Shown here piece after piece: positions 33,831 to 43,004 of a stretch of DNA of 64,000 nucleotides (its first letter is position 1; every line of letters begins with the position of its first letter). The position numbers and the translations under genes were made by a program. The stretch is taken from NCBI RefSeq assembly GCF_007923355.1, contig NZ_VOGO01000003.1, forward strand, positions 310,001-374,000. Reading direction: 5' to 3'. This DNA is from Falsiphaeobacter marinintestinus. GTDB lineage: Bacteria; Pseudomonadota; Alphaproteobacteria; Rhodobacterales; Rhodobacteraceae. The notes under the pieces are model-generated. The model was not told the origin of the DNA and made no database searches. It saw nothing but the letters and a program-made list of their open reading frames with translations.

Positions 33831-35263
33831 TTCGCCGGCGGCTCATAGGGGTCCGGTTGCCCCGGCGGGATCGCGGGAAACTCCTTGAACGTCGCAAGGT
33901 GCTCGCCGAGAAGCGGCATCGCCTGTTCCGCGGCCCACGTGTAAACAAGCAAGACATCCTTTCGTTCCCCGGGATCATTGATGAGATCGTAGAGGCGCGG
34001 CGTCGAATACGACTTGGTGTCGGCATAGACGGTCTCGTTCTCTTTGAACAAAATCTTCCAATCGGTCCACTTCACGCCGTAGATTTCTTCGCCCATGTAA
34101 ACGATGACATGATCGCGGTTGGATTTCTCCTGTTCGCCCAGCAGGAACGCCGACTGATCCACGCCGTCAAACGCACGGTCGTCTGGCACGTTTCCACCGG
34201 CCACGGCCGCGAGTGTCGGATAGAGGTCCGTCTGGTGGACAATCTCGTTGCTGACCGCTCCTGCTAGAATTTTTCCCGGCCAGCGGATCGCAAAGGGAAC
34301 GCGCAGGCTGCCTTCAAACGGCGTGAACAAAGTCCCCCGCCACGGGCCCGGTGTGCCCTGAGCATGTGCCATCGGCGCAATGTCATTGCTTCCGACGTTC
34401 ATGGCTTCGGGGCCGTTGTCGGCTGTGAAAATGACGATTGTGTTTTCAGCGATCCCTGTATCATCCAAGGCCGCTGTCAGCCTACCGACATAACTGTCGG
34501 TCTGGTGCAAGAGGTCGGCCCATATTCCCTTTCCTGTCGAGCCGTCGAAATCGGGATGCGGAATGACCGGCGTATGGGTCGCCGTCAGGGCGAAATAGAC
34601 AAAGAACGGTGCGTCCTCACCACTTTTGCGCAGGATGAAGTCAATAGCCTTGTCCGTCAGGTCGCCATCGATCTGTGCCCGATATTCCAAGTCGTACTCG
34701 CGGGCGATTGTGGCTTCCTGTCCGACAACACCTTCCATAACGTGGGGCGGCTCCAACCCAAGCGCCTGCCACCTGCCTTGCGATGTCCATACTGTCTGAT
34801 CGGTGCTTTCGACCCCGTAGAATTCGTCGAAACCCTGGTCCTTGGGGTAGCGGCCCTCGCTCCAACCCAAGTGCCACTTGCCATACATCGCCGTGTTATA
34901 ACCCGCATCCTTGAGCATTTCGGCCATCGTGACTTCCCATTGTGTCATACCATAGACACCGCCCGCGACCGGGATCGTGTGGTTGCCGGAGCGGATGCCA
35001 TACCGCCCGGTCATCAGCGCAGCCCGGGAAGGGGTGCACTGGGCTTCTACGTTGAAGTTTGTCAGGCGCATACCCTCTTCGGCAAGGGCATCCATCGCCG
35101 GGGTTGCAGCCCCACGGATGATACCGCCGCCGTTGAAGCCCGGTTCGCCCCAGCCAAAGTTATCAAGGTTGATCAAAACGATATTTGGTTTCTCTTGGGC
35201 AAGCGCCGAGTTCGATATGACAAGCGCAGTCACCAGGACAGCGTTGCGAAGGGCCTTCATCAT
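33827..35263 (-). CDS. Arylsulfatase-type sulfatase, periplasmic
   Basis: 478 residues from the ATG at 35263 (ribosome site AGAGG). Signal peptide ends at ALAQ (about 23). The sulfatase domain has QCTPSRAALMTGRYG with C76, the residue converted to formylglycine, and FTADNGPEA with the Asp-Asn metal ligands. The first metal motif reads NLDNFGWGEPG: the usual second Asp is Asn at position 35. It would cleave sulfate esters in the periplasm and needs a formylglycine-generating enzyme, not seen in this window. It forms a unit with the downstream barrel protein and a divergent AraC regulator. Confidence 0.88.
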   Translation of the reverse strand: MMKALRNAVLVTALVISNSALAQEKPNIVLINLDNFGWGEPGFNGGGIIRGAATPAMDALAEEGMRLTNFNVEAQCTPSRAALMTGRYGIRSGNHTIPVAGGVYGMTQWEVTMAEMLKDAGYNTAMYGKWHLGWSEGRYPKDQGFDEFYGVESTDQTVWTSQGRWQALGLEPPHVMEGVVGQEATIAREYDLEYRAQIDGDLTDKAIDFILRKSGEDAPFFVYFALTATHTPVIPHPDFDGSTGKGIWADLLHQTDSYVGRLTAALDDTGIAENTIVIFTADNGPEAMNVGSNDIAPMAHAQGTPGPWRGTLFTPFEGSLRVPFAIRWPGKILAGAVSNEIVHQTDLYPTLAAVAGGNVPDDRAFDGVDQSAFLLGEQEKSNRDHVIVYMGEEIYGVKWTDWKILFKENETVYADTKSYSTPRLYDLINDPGERKDVLLVYTWAAEQAMPLLGEHLATFKEFPAIPPGQPDPYEPPAK

Positions 35264-35382
35264 TTTGGCTACCTCTTGATTATCCACAGAAAAGGCGTTT
35301 GGCTGAGAAGTTAGCACTGGGCTTATGTTTGATCAGAACCATTTTGCGCCACGTGCGTGAAGAAATTGAGGAACCCGTTGTC

Positions 35383-36405
35383 ATGACGTCCGTCCCTTCA
35401 ATGACCGTCGCCGAAGCATTAGGCAGCGCACCCAAAGTGATTTCGGATCTGATGGGAGATTCCACTCTGGAACGGTGCTTTCGAACGGCCGGATTGCCCG
35501 AAAGCATGGCCTTTCATGTCGGTCACTACATCCCAGAGATTGCTCTAAGTCGGTTTTTCGACGCAGCAGCGCGGGGTGCCGGAGACGATCTCTTTGGCTT
35601 GCGTCTGGCAGAACATCTTTCCGTGACGGAATACGGACCTTGGGGCGATTACGTACTGGAGGCAGAAAACCTAGGGGCGGCGCTGCAGCGAGCGGTGGAT
35701 ATCATGCACTTGCATGCAGACGCCGACACCTTGACCGTTCGGACAGGGAGTTTGACCACTCAATTTCAGTACTCCTTTGCCGAAAAGTCGGGTTCGGGGT
35801 ACCGCCAGATCGCGCTTGCAGCGCTCGGCCCGCTGATGAGCATACCTCGCCACTTTTGTGGACAAGGGTGGCAACCAGCGTCGGTTGGGGTGGACCTGAA
35901 CGACAAAACAGCTGCCCGAAACATCGAAGCCAGACTAAGGATCGGATCTACAAGCGATTCAAACTGCACCTCCATCGAAATTCCAAACTCTGATCTGTTG
36001 GCACATAACCCGGAAACGCCGATAACCTGGACAACCATTCAGGACGTCGAAAGAAGCTGTCTGGGCGGTCCGCCACCAAACCTGGCCTCCTGCGTTGAAG
36101 CTTTGGTGATGCAAAGCCTCGCGACCGATGCCGCGACGATAGAAGACGTTGCCTTCATAATGGCGACCAGCACACGAACTCTGCAAAGGCGCTTGAATGA
36201 CCACGGAACAGATTTCCGCTCAGTTACCGCGTTGGCCAGGATGCGTCGTGCGACAGAACTGCTCACCGGCACTTCGACTACTGTTTCGGAGATTGCCTCG
36301 CAGCTAGGCTATTCAACGACCAGTCATTTTTCCCGTGCCTTTCGGAAGAGCGCAGGCATTGCGCCCAACGAGTTTCGCACTCAGTTTGCTCGCACATTAA
36401 GGTGA
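35383..36405 (+). CDS. AraC-family transcriptional regulator
   Basis: 340 residues from the ATG at 35383; a TTG at 35299 adds 28 residues but lacks a clear ribosome site. An arabinose-binding-like N-terminal domain (about 15-200, with FDAAARGAGDDLFGLRLAE) precedes the AraC DNA-binding domain with TSTRTLQRRLNDHGTDFRSV and IASQLGYSTTSHFSRAFRKS. It is divergent from the sulfatase gene, so it probably controls that operon from the shared 120-base promoter region. The inducer may be a lipid or sterol-like molecule, as for related regulators, but that is inference. Confidence 0.86.
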   Translation: MTSVPSMTVAEALGSAPKVISDLMGDSTLERCFRTAGLPESMAFHVGHYIPEIALSRFFDAAARGAGDDLFGLRLAEHLSVTEYGPWGDYVLEAENLGAALQRAVDIMHLHADADTLTVRTGSLTTQFQYSFAEKSGSGYRQIALAALGPLMSIPRHFCGQGWQPASVGVDLNDKTAARNIEARLRIGSTSDSNCTSIEIPNSDLLAHNPETPITWTTIQDVERSCLGGPPPNLASCVEALVMQSLATDAATIEDVAFIMATSTRTLQRRLNDHGTDFRSVTALARMRRATELLTGTSTTVSEIASQLGYSTTSHFSRAFRKSAGIAPNEFRTQFARTLR

Positions 36406-36802
36406 CTTCCCGGTTCGGACCGGTCCTTCTCCGATGTTCAAATAGATGGCCGCTATTGGGCCAAACCGTCAGTCGCCCCAAACTGGCCAAAGGTTAGAAT
36501 TGTCCGCATCTTCCCAGTTCGGAATCGGCGCGGCGAAGGACCGGTTTAGAAAATGGTCTTGAAGCCCGATTTGAAAGTCCGCTTCCGCCGTTTCGACTCG
36601 GGTTTCTCGCGGTCGCAGCGGATGACCGCTCTCCGCCCTTGATGTCGGCCTCAGCGAACGGCCCAGAGCCGACCTCCGCAACATCGTCGAACGCTGTAGC
36701 GCAGCTTCACCAGAGCGGCCATTCGTGGATTGCGCAGCATTTGGTCAGCCAAAACGTCGGTTAGCGGACGAAGCTCCCCTTTGTGGTACTGTTCAAGCCT
36801 TA
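36406..36802. other. Decayed sequence left of the IS element
   Basis: 397 bases without a convincing gene. Part of it (about 36625-36735, with CTCCGCCCTT, then ACGGCCC and GACCTCCGC) is similar to 47715-47815, which lies left of the Gabija-like pair. The order of short blocks is the same in both, so these are relics of one repeat. Confidence 0.4.
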
Positions 36803-37634
36803 GGGTCAGGATGCATTGATCTTCAAAGCGTTGCGTGATTCACAGCCCGGAAAACGGAGCGGTGACATGAGCGACCTTTTCTGGCTGACTGACGAGCAGA
36901 TGGCCAAGCTTTCCCCTTTCTTCCCGAAGTCGCAAGGCAAGCCACAAGTAGATGACAGGCGGGTGCTGAGCGGGATAATCTCCATCAATCGCAACGGGTT
37001 GCGCTGGCGTGACGCTCCTGAAGCCTATGGCCCACACAAGACCCTTTATAGCCGTTGGAAGCGTTGGAGCGAGAAAGGCATCTTTGCGCGGATGATGGTC
37101 GGTCTGGCTGCCGAACCCCGCGAGGAAAAGACCGTGATGATCGACGCGACCTACTTGAAGGCGCACCGCACGGCGACCAGAATGGCCGCGAAAAAAGGGG
37201 GCGTGGTCGTCTGATCGGTCGAACCAAGGGCGGCATGAACACCAAGCTGCACGCCATTTGTGACAGCCAAGGGCGGCCGCTTAGCCTGTTTGTTACCGCT
37301 GGACAGGTCAGCGACTACATTGGTGTGCTGGCGCTGCTCAGCAGCCTACCCTAGGTCAACTGGCTGCTCGGAGATCGTGGCTCGGGCGCCGACTGGTTCC
37401 GGGACGCGTTGAAAGACAAAGGGATACGCGCCTGCATCCCCGGCAGAAAACAACGCAAGACGCCGGTCAAATACGACAAGCGCCGATACAAGCGGCGCAA
37501 TCGGATCGAGATCATGTTTGGCAGGTTAAAGGATTGGCGACGCGTGGCGACACGCTATGACCGCTGTCCCAAGGTCTTCCTTTCAGCCATCGCTCTCGCT
37601 GCAGTCGTCATCTACTGGTTATGAATCCTGTCCC
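36803..37634 (+). mobile_element. IS5-family (IS427-like) insertion sequence
   Basis: 832 bases. The left end GGGTCAGGATGCAT matches the inverted right end GGGACAGGATTCAT (one mismatch in the core, others outside), and TA flanks both ends (36801-36802, 37635-37636), as for a 2-bp duplication. Transposase is in two frames (see pseudogene). Size, ends, TA target and the shift point fit the IS427 group of IS5. It separates the AraC/sulfatase cargo from the HupE cargo. Confidence 0.8.
36867..37624 (+). pseudogene. IS5-family transposase, two frames with in-frame stop
   Basis: The first frame (36867-37214) reads MSDLFWLTDEQMAKLSPFF and carries the first acidic catalytic residue in MIDATYLKAHRT. 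At a run of A6G5 (near 37191-37201) the reading shifts to the frame that gives GRTKGGMNTKLHAICD. A programmed frameshift is normal for IS427-type elements. In the second frame a TAG at 37352-37354 interrupts LLSSLP/VNWLLGDRG, before the second catalytic segment; the rest (RIEIMFGRLKDWRR, with the final Glu) continues to 37624. The stop makes this copy probably inactive unless helped in trans. Confidence 0.8.
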
Positions 37635-37737
37635 TAATAAATACCGGTTGGGTATTAAAAACAACCGACCACATCGGAAAACCAAGAACACAAGCGGATT
37701 GATCGTTGAAAACAATTAGCACTCAAGAATAAATCGA

Positions 37738-39021
37738 TTAACTCGACAATGCCGTGATGACTCCCATCGAACGTTCGAATGTCCACCATGCGGCGACAGC
37801 ACAACATATGATAGCGATGCCCCACCGGACGTAGTTTTGCGCACCGATGCTGGCTTTTTCCACAAGATATAGAAGCGGCCAGATTAAGAGGACAATCGCA
37901 ATCTGACCGATCTCGACCCCGACATTGAACGCCAAGAGGCTCTGCCAGATGTTTGGAGACGTGATCTGAAGGATTTCCTTGAGGACGAAGCTGAATCCCA
38001 GACCGTGCAGAAAGCCAATCAGAACGGTGACGAAAAAGATGTTTCGGTTCGCTTCGGCCGTTCGACTGCTGCTGCGCATCGCTAGAAGCGCGGCGTAGAT
38101 GATCGACAGGGCAATTCCTGTTTCTACAGCCGGCACGAACCATACACCCGACGGTACAAGCCCCCAAAAGCCCAAGGAAAGTGTCACGCTGTGGCCAACG
38201 GTAAAACCGGTAACGCGCCACAACAAGTCGCGCAAGCTTGGGGCGCCGATTACGAGGCAGGCCACAAATAGCACGTGGTCAATGCCTTCGAGAATATGGC
38301 GGACGCCCTCCCATACAAATGTCGCAAAGGCAGCCAAACGTGAACGCGAAACTTCGATCGGCTTGGCTAACAGGCCACGGGATCGCAAGATGAGCGGTTC
38401 ACCGGGAGCATAGTCCAGCAGGAGGTTTGCCGTTGTTCGCTGGTCCGGCAATCCGGGGTCCAGTTCGCTGGAAATGAGATAACGAGATGGCGCAGTTTCC
38501 ATTTTGTACACAATCAAGACATCCACAATCACGTCACCCACATAAGCAGGCGTCGTCTTGGGCAAGGTTGTTGGCTTCGCGATCACGTCCTGAGCTTCGG
38601 CGAGTGTTGCAAATCCCGGTTCGCTGCCCACGTGATGCAGGACAACGGCTTTGACATAGCCTTTGACCCGCGCGCCATCGACCTCAATACGAGTGCCCGC
38701 CTCGGCGATTTGCCCGAGGCCAAGCGGGACGGACGCAACCTGTGACAAATCTACGAAATGAACCACTTTGTCCCCTTCCAGCGCATTGGTGGTAAAGGGA
38801 GCGGCGGCGGGAAGACCATCATCGCTCTCTGCGCCGATCTTGTCTGCCACCAGGTAGGGCATGGGGGTTCGAAGATAGACGTTCAGCCCGTCCTTGACGT
38901 GTTCGACGTGAAATACACGGACATTCAGGTTGAGCAGGAAATGCGCGCACGCTGACCCAGATGCCAATAGCAGACACGCGACCATCAGTGGTCGTAGGGA
39001 TTTGCGAAGGGCGTTAAACAT
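37738..39021 (-). CDS. HupE/UreJ_2-family membrane protein
   Basis: 427 residues from the ATG at 39021; a GTG at 39030 is an alternative. A signal-like N-terminus, a soluble N-terminal half (about 30-215) and a C-terminal half with about six membrane segments. The HupE/UreJ_2 motifs are GIDHVLFVACL, FTVGHSVTLSL, GFLHGLGFSFV and FNVGVEIGQ, with conserved His/Asp/Glu that could bind a metal. HupE relatives import nickel for hydrogenase, but no hydrogenase or urease gene is here. The start lies in an 8-base overlap with the stop of the next upstream gene, so the two are co-translated. Confidence 0.8.
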   Translation of the reverse strand: MFNALRKSLRPLMVACLLLASGSACAHFLLNLNVRVFHVEHVKDGLNVYLRTPMPYLVADKIGAESDDGLPAAAPFTTNALEGDKVVHFVDLSQVASVPLGLGQIAEAGTRIEVDGARVKGYVKAVVLHHVGSEPGFATLAEAQDVIAKPTTLPKTTPAYVGDVIVDVLIVYKMETAPSRYLISSELDPGLPDQRTTANLLLDYAPGEPLILRSRGLLAKPIEVSRSRLAAFATFVWEGVRHILEGIDHVLFVACLVIGAPSLRDLLWRVTGFTVGHSVTLSLGFWGLVPSGVWFVPAVETGIALSIIYAALLAMRSSSRTAEANRNIFFVTVLIGFLHGLGFSFVLKEILQITSPNIWQSLLAFNVGVEIGQIAIVLLIWPLLYLVEKASIGAQNYVRWGIAIICCAVAAWWTFERSMGVITALSS

Positions 39022-40810
39022 CAGGTGCACGTGCCTCCAGGACAGTTAATGCAGCAAGTTTCCAATGGCCGCCCTCGGGGATGAGAGTGACGCGGGCACG
39101 GTATTCTACTGTTCTTCTGTGATCATGGCCCCAATGCCCTGCCTGCGCCTGGACTTTCCATTTCGCAAGTCCCTCGTATGCGCCACCCAGCGACAGCCTT
39201 GTTCCTTCGACCGAAACGTCGTCAATTGCGCTAACTTCGGCCAATCCACCACCCGGAACACGGATGGCCAAATCGGTCTCCAGCGCGGCAGCTAGCTCGT
39301 CCAGCGCGCGATCTGACACGAGCGGAGCAAGTGTCGCGGCACGCGCAGCCGGAGTGACTTCGAGAGCAGCAACATAGGTATTGGCAAGGAGATCTGACAG
39401 AGCGTCCTGGGCCAATTGGGCACCGGATTGCTCGCCAAAGGGGGAAACAACGGGCAACAAAAACATATTGCGCAGGGTGACGCTGGCGATGAACGCGACG
39501 GCTGCACATGACAAAACCCCGCGCCAGTGTCGACGATTGGTGGGAATGGCCAATGCACCAAGCGCGGCAACGCCAACCAAAAGAAGCCCAACGGAAACGG
39601 CAGGAACGAAACGGATTCCATGGATCGGAACAGCGATCACCTGTGGGTCGGCATATTGCTTTAGATAGTTGGTCCATGTGACTGTTGCGCGATCCGGCGT
39701 GGCCCAATCTAGAAATGGCCCTGCGGGATCGGTAAGTGTCACAGGCACTTCACCGATCCTGTTATCGAACATGTCCCACGAGAGGGTTGCGTTGGGAGGC
39801 AGTGCCACAACCGGGTAGGACAGGATCGCACCCACGAACGCCGTATCGACAAGCAATGTTCTGGTCCCTTCCTCGACCTGAAAGCCCCGTTCGTCCAGTG
39901 TGAGGAAGGCGCCACGAACGGCTGCGGGACGAACGGGTTTTCCAGCGATCGTGACCGGGTTTCGGACCGAAAACTCATCGAGCGCCGCTTTCTGTATCCG
40001 GGATTGGCTGGCGCTGTTCAGGTGGGTTCCGGTTTCGATCTGCTCTCCGATCCAAGGCGCCAGATCCGGCACCCGCATCAGGATTTCATGCCGGATTTCC
40101 CGAGGGGTGGCGTAGACGTAAGAAGTTGTGCCATTGCGGGTCTGTCGATTCAGGTTTGCGTTCGTGAATGCGGTGCCCCACGGGTCAGCCCAATCCATGA
40201 CAAAGCCTGCTTGAGTATTCAGAAAACTGAACCGCGAGACGGGCACAGAGCGGTCGAACACCATGAACCCGATGTCGGGACGCTGCGTATCGTCCGCCAT
40301 GGTCGACCCAAGTACTAGAGCGTCCGGGCGGACCTGAACGAAATCAAAGAGTACTTCCAGAAAGATCACCTCAGGGTCGTCCGGTGGCGAAGGGATTTTT
40401 GTCCCGGTGATCGGGTCAGTTTGCCCCGCAAACGGAGAGGCGCGGTCAACGCGGTGGCGGCGTTCCACCCGCACAATGCGCCCCAAGAGCTCAGAGCCGT
40501 CCTGTCGTATGACCGTCAGTCCGGCGAAACCAAGGCTTTCTGCATCCACGCCCTGCCGGGTGAACGCTTCGCCATCAGCACCGAAATCAGCGGCAAGAGC
40601 ATCCGTGAACACTTCGATATCGGGCGGAAACACTTCTAGCTCAAGGCGGACGCCGTCGGGTTCGACGTGGAACACGGCGATGTTGTCGGCCACCTCAGCA
40701 CCGCTGAAAGGCAATACATCGGCCCTTGACCCGCTGGCCAAAAACAGAGTTGTGAGGAAGGCAAAAACCATCCCAAGCTGCGCTGATCGGCAACCAAGCA
40801 TTCGTGGCAT
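39014..40810 (-). CDS. Large exported membrane-anchored protein of unknown function
   Basis: 598 residues. A hydrophobic N-terminus (VFAFLTTLFLASGSRA) is a signal peptide. A periplasmic beta-rich part (about 30-400) follows, then two hydrophobic segments (about 405-430 and 440-455) and a C-terminal soluble domain (about 460-598) containing GHWGHDHRRTVEYRARV. No family is recognised. It precedes and overlaps a HupE-like gene, so it probably works with it; HupE family members sometimes have fused N-terminal domains of similar size. Function unknown. Confidence 0.68.
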   Translation of the reverse strand: MPRMLGCRSAQLGMVFAFLTTLFLASGSRADVLPFSGAEVADNIAVFHVEPDGVRLELEVFPPDIEVFTDALAADFGADGEAFTRQGVDAESLGFAGLTVIRQDGSELLGRIVRVERRHRVDRASPFAGQTDPITGTKIPSPPDDPEVIFLEVLFDFVQVRPDALVLGSTMADDTQRPDIGFMVFDRSVPVSRFSFLNTQAGFVMDWADPWGTAFTNANLNRQTRNGTTSYVYATPREIRHEILMRVPDLAPWIGEQIETGTHLNSASQSRIQKAALDEFSVRNPVTIAGKPVRPAAVRGAFLTLDERGFQVEEGTRTLLVDTAFVGAILSYPVVALPPNATLSWDMFDNRIGEVPVTLTDPAGPFLDWATPDRATVTWTNYLKQYADPQVIAVPIHGIRFVPAVSVGLLLVGVAALGALAIPTNRRHWRGVLSCAAVAFIASVTLRNMFLLPVVSPFGEQSGAQLAQDALSDLLANTYVAALEVTPAARAATLAPLVSDRALDELAAALETDLAIRVPGGGLAEVSAIDDVSVEGTRLSLGGAYEGLAKWKVQAQAGHWGHDHRRTVEYRARVTLIPEGGHWKLAALTVLEARAPDV

Positions 40811-40979
40811 AGTCTTTCACCCAGTGAATTGCCCACTTCAACTGAGACCGAAGTGGTCAGGTCCAACCCTGCATCATCTGACATCTCGAAAAACGCCTTC
40901 ACGGGAGCCGAAATGCAAAGAAATTGCGGCTTTACTGGCGGGGTCGCGCTGACGGCCCAGCTAGTTCAAAAACATTTGC

Positions 40980-42173
40980 CTATTTATCGGGCATGGGGGG
41001 CGGTGTGTACCCGTCCCACTTGCCCGCTTGAACCTTGGCTGACGTCTCTTTTTCCGCAGAACGGGGAGCGTTAATGTACTCGTCGCTGACTGCGGGTGGC
41101 AGCGCGTAGTCGTCAATTGATGCTTCGCGCACTACGATTTGATCCTTGGTGACGTTTATAACCTGCAGGTCACGTGCCAGCGTAAGAGGCCCGTCATAGG
41201 TCGACCGAACGCCTTCTAGGATTGCCTGATAATTCTCGGGTGACAGAACTGAATGGTACCCTAGCGCCATGCGCGGTTCGACCGCAGACATCACCTTGCC
41301 GAACGCGGCAGGTTCGGAGTGAATTCGCGTTGCGACATAGGTGGCCTGTGACAAGTCCCAGCCAAAATACTTCGCAAGCGCCTTTGGCGGCAAGAACGCT
41401 TCGTGAGACGCTATGTCTGCCCCTTTGGCGTATTCGACATACCACTTGTTCGGATAGGTATCGCCGCCAAAGACATATTTCAGGCCGTTCCAATCCAACG
41501 AGTAGCTGACCGACCCATCCAGACTGTGAATGGCAGGCCAAGACCGGACCGTGACGCCGTTTTCCTGATAAACGACTTCGTTTTCCAGCATGTAGTCAAA
41601 CTCGGTGACTTCCAGCTTGGCGCCTTCGTCTGGAAGGGCGCCGGTCCGCGTGGCCAGATCCCAAGCATAGGCCTTGGACATGCCGTCGACATAGGCTTTG
41701 GTGCCGAGTTCCTTTTCGGAACCGGATGGGCCGAAAACCCGCAGCGGCTTGTATCGACCCGACAGCCAGCCACCAACATGCAACCCCATGAAATCTCCGA
41801 CGTGGTCCACATGCAGATGGCTGAAAAAGACCTTGTCGACTTTTGAGAAATCGGGCCGAAGCGAGAACAGGTTTCCTGTCGCCCCGGTGCCCACGTCAAA
41901 CAGAAAAACGTCGCCGTTGCCAAGTTCGACGTAGAACGAGATCGAAACCGCGGCCTTTGTCTGGTTCGGCATACCGGTTCCAAGCGCGGTTATTCTCATT
42001 TCGGCATCGCCGAGGATCTCGGTGTTCGGGAAATACGAGGCGGGATACACGCCATTTTCAATTGGTGCCGCCGACCGACCGTCTGGCAGTGCGTTTTGTG
42101 CGAATGTCACTCCAGAGGCCAACACCCCCAGTGCAACAAGTGCCCCGGCCAAAGGTTTTTGGATATTGATCAT
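40980..42173 (-). CDS. Exported metallo-beta-lactamase-fold hydrolase (GntH-like)
   Basis: 397 residues. Signal peptide to about residue 25 (TFAQ). The MBL motif is FFSHLHVDHVGDFMG (His-x-His-x-Asp-His), preceded by ELGNGDVFLFDVGTG; later ligands are likely in WPAIHSLDGS, FGGDTYPN and RIHSEP. The beginning (ALGTGMPNQ) resembles a family annotated with GntH of guanitoxin synthesis, but no other gnt gene is present, so the name is descriptive only. Substrate unknown. It is divergent from a tetR gene. Confidence 0.78.
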   Translation of the reverse strand: MINIQKPLAGALVALGVLASGVTFAQNALPDGRSAAPIENGVYPASYFPNTEILGDAEMRITALGTGMPNQTKAAVSISFYVELGNGDVFLFDVGTGATGNLFSLRPDFSKVDKVFFSHLHVDHVGDFMGLHVGGWLSGRYKPLRVFGPSGSEKELGTKAYVDGMSKAYAWDLATRTGALPDEGAKLEVTEFDYMLENEVVYQENGVTVRSWPAIHSLDGSVSYSLDWNGLKYVFGGDTYPNKWYVEYAKGADIASHEAFLPPKALAKYFGWDLSQATYVATRIHSEPAAFGKVMSAVEPRMALGYHSVLSPENYQAILEGVRSTYDGPLTLARDLQVINVTKDQIVVREASIDDYALPPAVSDEYINAPRSAEKETSAKVQAGKWDGYTPPPMPDK

Positions 42174-42253
42174 GTTGTGTCCCCCAATTGTGTCTGTGCC
42201 GCCAAATCCAATGGGATCATCGGGCCTTCAGATTTCCATAGACACGACTACGG

Positions 42254-42291
42254 TAGAGACATAAAATTATCTGTGTCAATAGAGGTCTCTA
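42254..42291. promoter_or_regulatory. Inverted repeat TAGAGAC/GTCTCTA overlapping the tetR start
   Basis: TAGAGAC (42254-42260) faces GTCTCTA (42285-42291), 24 bases apart; the right half-site includes the first base of the tetR ATG. It lies in the 117-base region between the divergent MBL-hydrolase and tetR genes, where a TetR protein would repress both. The function is inference. Confidence 0.45.
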
Positions 42292-42875
42292 TGGTGAACC
42301 AAAAGATCAAAGTGGAAAAGCGTCGTGCGGCAACGCGCGACGACTGGTTGCAGGTAACCCTTGATGTCCTGAGAGAGCGGGGCATCGAAGGGGTCAAAGT
42401 TGTCGCCATCGCTCGTAAAATTGGCCTTACCAGCGGTAGCTTCTACTGGCATTTCGGGAATATTCAGGATCTTCTGGACGCTGTCCTTGCCTACTGGGAG
42501 AAATCGCTGACTGGGCATATCATCAAGGATGCGCTTGAGTTTGAAGGGCCGCCGGATGAGCGGATCAGGCTGCTGATGCACCAGGTGATCCGCGAAGACG
42601 CGTCGATGCCCGATGGTGCAATTGCAGTCTGGGCGAAGTCCGATGCAACAGCGGCCGCCTGCTTCAAGCGGGCCATGGATCGCCGGTTCAAGTTCGCTAC
42701 TGTGCTGTTCGAGGAAGTCGGCTTTCCATCTAGGGATGCCGAAATCCGGGGGCGCATGATGGTCATGACGCTTATGGGTGAAACCACCAACGGTCTGAAA
42801 CAACGTCAGGACTGGGAAGACGTGATTGATCAGCACTGGCGCGTTTTGACCGATCGCGACCTCTCGCAGAAATAA
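42291..42875 (+). CDS. TetR-family transcriptional regulator
   Basis: 194 residues from the ATG at 42291. The N-terminal HTH reads RGIEGVKVVAIARKIGLTSGSFYWHFGNIQDLLDAV (residues about 25-60; key features the GVKVVAIA helix and the FYWHF turn), a standard TetR layout. The C-terminal ligand domain is helical. It probably represses the divergent MBL hydrolase and possibly the porin gene downstream. An earlier in-frame ATG exists, but only this one places the HTH at the usual distance. Confidence 0.88.
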   Translation: MVNQKIKVEKRRAATRDDWLQVTLDVLRERGIEGVKVVAIARKIGLTSGSFYWHFGNIQDLLDAVLAYWEKSLTGHIIKDALEFEGPPDERIRLLMHQVIREDASMPDGAIAVWAKSDATAAACFKRAMDRRFKFATVLFEEVGFPSRDAEIRGRMMVMTLMGETTNGLKQRQDWEDVIDQHWRVLTDRDLSQK

Positions 42876-43004
42876 CTTTTGGTGACTCGTCTCTGAACGC
42901 TCGTCTTGACTGAGAAGCCTGGCCGCAGGGTCGCGTCGCACCAAACGTATTCAGCATTGGTCCGATCACCACTTCGCAGCCACGACGGATAGTACGGAGG
43001 ACAA

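Noticed and set aside
37738-39021. Hydrogenase accessory operon
   Set aside because: The protein has HupE motifs, but no hydrogenase structural or maturation gene is in the window.
40980-42173. Guanitoxin biosynthesis gene
   Set aside because: Only the MBL protein resembles GntH; no other gnt gene is present, so the resemblance describes fold family and not the pathway.
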